Part shown: piece by piece, positions 62,190-64,000 of the stretch
Numbering within the stretch: position 1 is the stretch's first letter
How the letters are laid out: each line of letters opens with the position of its first letter
NCBI RefSeq assembly: GCF_000687915.1
Contig: NZ_JHZY01000002.1
Span: 930,001 to 994,000 of the forward strand
Length of the DNA stretch: 64,000 nt
Origin: Leeuwenhoekiella sp. MAR_2009_132
Lineage (GTDB): Bacteria > Bacteroidota > Bacteroidia > Flavobacteriales > Flavobacteriaceae
Reading direction: 5' to 3'
Position numbers and translations under genes: made by a program
Notes under the pieces: generated by a model
What the model saw: the letters and a program-made list of their open reading frames with translations, nothing else
The model's database searches: none
What the model was told of the DNA's origin: nothing

Positions 62190-64000
62190 ATGAGCGAAAA
62201 CTACGAAGATCCTAATTTAGAAGAGCAACCCGAAGAAGTAAATGCAGGAGAGACCATCACTCGGGTAACCGGGATGTTTAAAGACTGGTTTCTTGACTAT
62301 GCATCTTACGTTATTTTAGAGCGTGCTGTACCCGCAATTGAAGACGGTTTTAAACCGGTACAGCGCCGTATTATGCATTCTATGAAAGATCTGGACGATG
62401 GGCGCTATAATAAAGTAGCAAACATTGTAGGTCATACTATGCAATATCACCCACACGGTGATGCAAGTATTGCAGATGCTATGGTGCAAATGGGCCAAAA
62501 GGATTTACTCATAGATACGCAGGGTAACTGGGGTAATACGCTTACGGGAGACAGAGCTGCAGCTTCTCGTTATATTGAAGCACGCCTTTCTAAATTTGCT
62601 TTAGAAGTATTATTTAGTCCTAAAATCACAGATTGGCAGGCATCGTATGATGGCAGACGTAAAGAGCCTATAAATCTTCCTGTAAAATTTCCATTGCTAC
62701 TTGCTCAAGGAGCCGAAGGTATTGCGGTAGGATTAAGCACAAAAGTTTTACCTCATAATTTTATTGAACTCATAGACGGTTCTATAAAACATTTACAAGG
62801 AAAGAAATTTACACTATTACCAGATTTTCCTTCTGCTGGAGAAGCAGATTTTAGCGATTACCGAGATGGTAAGCGTGGCGGAAGAATACGTGTTCGCGCT
62901 AAAATTAATCAGCTTGATAAAAATACGTTAGTAATTACTGAAATCCCTTTTAGCACTACAACTACTTCATTGATTGATAGTATTTTAAAGGCAAATGATA
63001 AAGGAAAGATTAAAGTAAAGAAAATTGAAGATAACACCTCGTCTGAGGTAGAAATCTTAGTGCACTTACCACCCGGTTTATCACCAGATAAAACTATAGG
63101 TGCCTTGTTTGCATTTACAAATTGTGAAGTAGCGATATCTCCCTTAGGCTGTGTTATTGAAGACAATAAACCGCTTTTTGTAGGAGTTACACAAATGCTT
63201 CGTATTTCTACTGAACGTACTAAAGATTTATTACGCCAGGAGTTAGAAATACAACTTCAGGAATTAGAAAATCAATGGCACTACGCTTCTCTGGAGCGTA
63301 TTTTTATTGAAAACAGAATCTACCGCGATATTGAAGAGCAAGAGACCTGGGAAGGTGTTCTTCAAGCAATTGATGAAGGTTTAAAGCCTCACATTGCACA
63401 CCTTAAAAGACCGGTGATAGAAGAAGATCTTGTAAGACTTACCGAAATACGCATTAAACGTATTTCTAAATTTGATATAGATAAAGCCCAACAAAAAATT
63501 GAAGCTCTAGAGGGTGAAATTGCTCAGGTAAAATTTCATTTAGCAAATCTTAATGATTTTGCTATAGATTATTTTAAGCGTCTTAAAAAGGAATACGGGG
63601 CAGGTAAAGAGCGTAAAACTGTTATCAGACTCTTTGATGACATAGAAGCCTCAAAAGTTATTATACGTAATACTAAGCTTTATGTAAATCGAAAAGAAGG
63701 ATTTATAGGTACTTCGCTCAAGAAAGATGAATACGTTACAGATTGTTCTGATATCGACGATATTATTGTATTTACCAAAGATGGGAATATGATGGTTACA
63801 AAAGTAGATTCTAAGACATTTGTAGGTAAAGATATCATTCACGTAGCGGTGTATAAGAAAAAAGACAAGCGCACGATTTACAATATGATTTACAAAGATG
63901 GGCCGGGAGGTGCCACCTATGTAAAGCGTTTCAATGTGACAAGCACAACTCGCGATAAAATATACCCAATGACTAAGGGTAAAAAAGGATCTCAAGTATT
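62190..64000 (+). CDS. parC: DNA topoisomerase IV subunit A (partial, C-terminus outside window)
   Basis: DNA-cleaving subunit of topoisomerase IV, co-transcribed with parE. The start at 62190 gives MSENYEDPNLEEQPEEVNAG and a short acidic lead. The breakage-reunion domain includes ILERAVPAIEDGFKPVQRR, YHPHGDASIADAM and the DNA-linked tyrosine Tyr128 in DRAAASRYIEARLS. About 603 residues are visible and the frame is open to the window end; the visible C-terminal part has reached the pinwheel-type repeats (YKKKDKRTIYNMIYKDG). An N-terminal ASYVILERAVP typical of ParC is present. Confidence 0.95.
   Translation, partial: MSENYEDPNLEEQPEEVNAGETITRVTGMFKDWFLDYASYVILERAVPAIEDGFKPVQRRIMHSMKDLDDGRYNKVANIVGHTMQYHPHGDASIADAMVQMGQKDLLIDTQGNWGNTLTGDRAAASRYIEARLSKFALEVLFSPKITDWQASYDGRRKEPINLPVKFPLLLAQGAEGIAVGLSTKVLPHNFIELIDGSIKHLQGKKFTLLPDFPSAGEADFSDYRDGKRGGRIRVRAKINQLDKNTLVITEIPFSTTTTSLIDSILKANDKGKIKVKKIEDNTSSEVEILVHLPPGLSPDKTIGALFAFTNCEVAISPLGCVIEDNKPLFVGVTQMLRISTERTKDLLRQELEIQLQELENQWHYASLERIFIENRIYRDIEEQETWEGVLQAIDEGLKPHIAHLKRPVIEEDLVRLTEIRIKRISKFDIDKAQQKIEALEGEIAQVKFHLANLNDFAIDYFKRLKKEYGAGKERKTVIRLFDDIEASKVIIRNTKLYVNRKEGFIGTSLKKDEYVTDCSDIDDIIVFTKDGNMMVTKVDSKTFVGKDIIHVAVYKKKDKRTIYNMIYKDGPGGATYVKRFNVTSTTRDKIYPMTKGKKGSQV

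Noticed and set aside
1-64000. Insertion sequences, prophage, CRISPR arrays, tRNA or rRNA genes
   Set aside because: I found no transposase, integrase, spaced direct repeats or cloverleaf signatures when reading the window; small or diverged tRNA genes cannot be fully excluded without a dedicated search.

Overview
The window looks like an ordinary stretch of chromosome from a member of the Flavobacteriaceae (phylum Bacteroidota). The evidence is a gliding-motility lipoprotein (GldI), a TonB-dependent receptor with a carboxypeptidase-like regulatory domain, the TamB plus lipoprotein-TamA (TamL) pair, and small conserved Flavobacteriia proteins. The DNA is AT-rich, most genes lack Shine-Dalgarno sequences, and TAnnTTTG-type -7 boxes lie a short distance upstream of many genes. 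The genus cannot be fixed from the sequence. I see no insertion sequence, prophage, CRISPR array, rRNA or tRNA.

Layout. 1-3.5 kb: TonB-dependent receptor (cut by the window edge) and M23 peptidase, minus strand. 3.7-6.2 kb: cell-division module (coiled-coil protein and ZapA), a 6S-like RNA, RNase Y. 6.2-9.6 kb: YebC, pterin dehydratase, PepD, DUF4168 protein. 9.7-14.2 kb: cyclophilin-FKBP fusion, GldI, DHH phosphoesterase, PhoD-like phosphatase, Ndk. 14.2-16.0 kb: DciA-like protein, lipoprotein and RecF in an overlapping operon. 16.1-22.5 kb: TPR protein, RibH, small membrane protein, MutL, two rhomboids, EEP hydrolase. 22.5-28.2 kb: WbqC protein, hybrid histidine kinase, carboxypeptidase-regulatory-like protein and two unknown proteins. 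28.3-35.6 kb: TamB and TamL. 35.6-39.7 kb: PAP2 phosphatase, Kir-type K+ channel, CPA2 antiporter. 39.7-45.1 kb: 45-residue membrane protein, aldo/keto reductase, metallo-beta-lactamase-fold lipoprotein, zinc metalloprotease. 45.2-48.3 kb: AEC permease, Tat-type aminotransferase, DUF2383 protein. 48.4-51.2 kb: ArsR regulator, DUF6428 protein, arsenate-reductase-like phosphatase, MFS transporter. 51.2-53.1 kb: three tandem secreted paralogues. 53.5-60.2 kb: cold-shock-domain protein, DUF1853, CysM, serine acetyltransferase, TruA-like protein, PfpI-like protein, CorA, DUF2461. 60.2-64 kb: ParE and ParC (cut by the window edge).

How they fit together. Several groups are functionally coherent: ZapA with its coiled-coil partner (division), TamB-TamL (outer-membrane assembly), GldI with the other prolyl isomerase (folding of exported proteins), CysE-CysM (cysteine synthesis), ParE-ParC (chromosome decatenation), and a small arsenic-type operon under a palindromic operator.

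Nothing here is clearly a large new system. The items most worth following are the 6S-like RNA between zapA and rny, the three-gene cassette of secreted VGIGT-type proteins, the arsenic-type operon without an obvious arsenite pump, the predicted Tat-exported aminotransferase paired with an AEC permease, a 45-residue membrane protein with its own terminator, and a MutL whose nuclease motifs look eroded.
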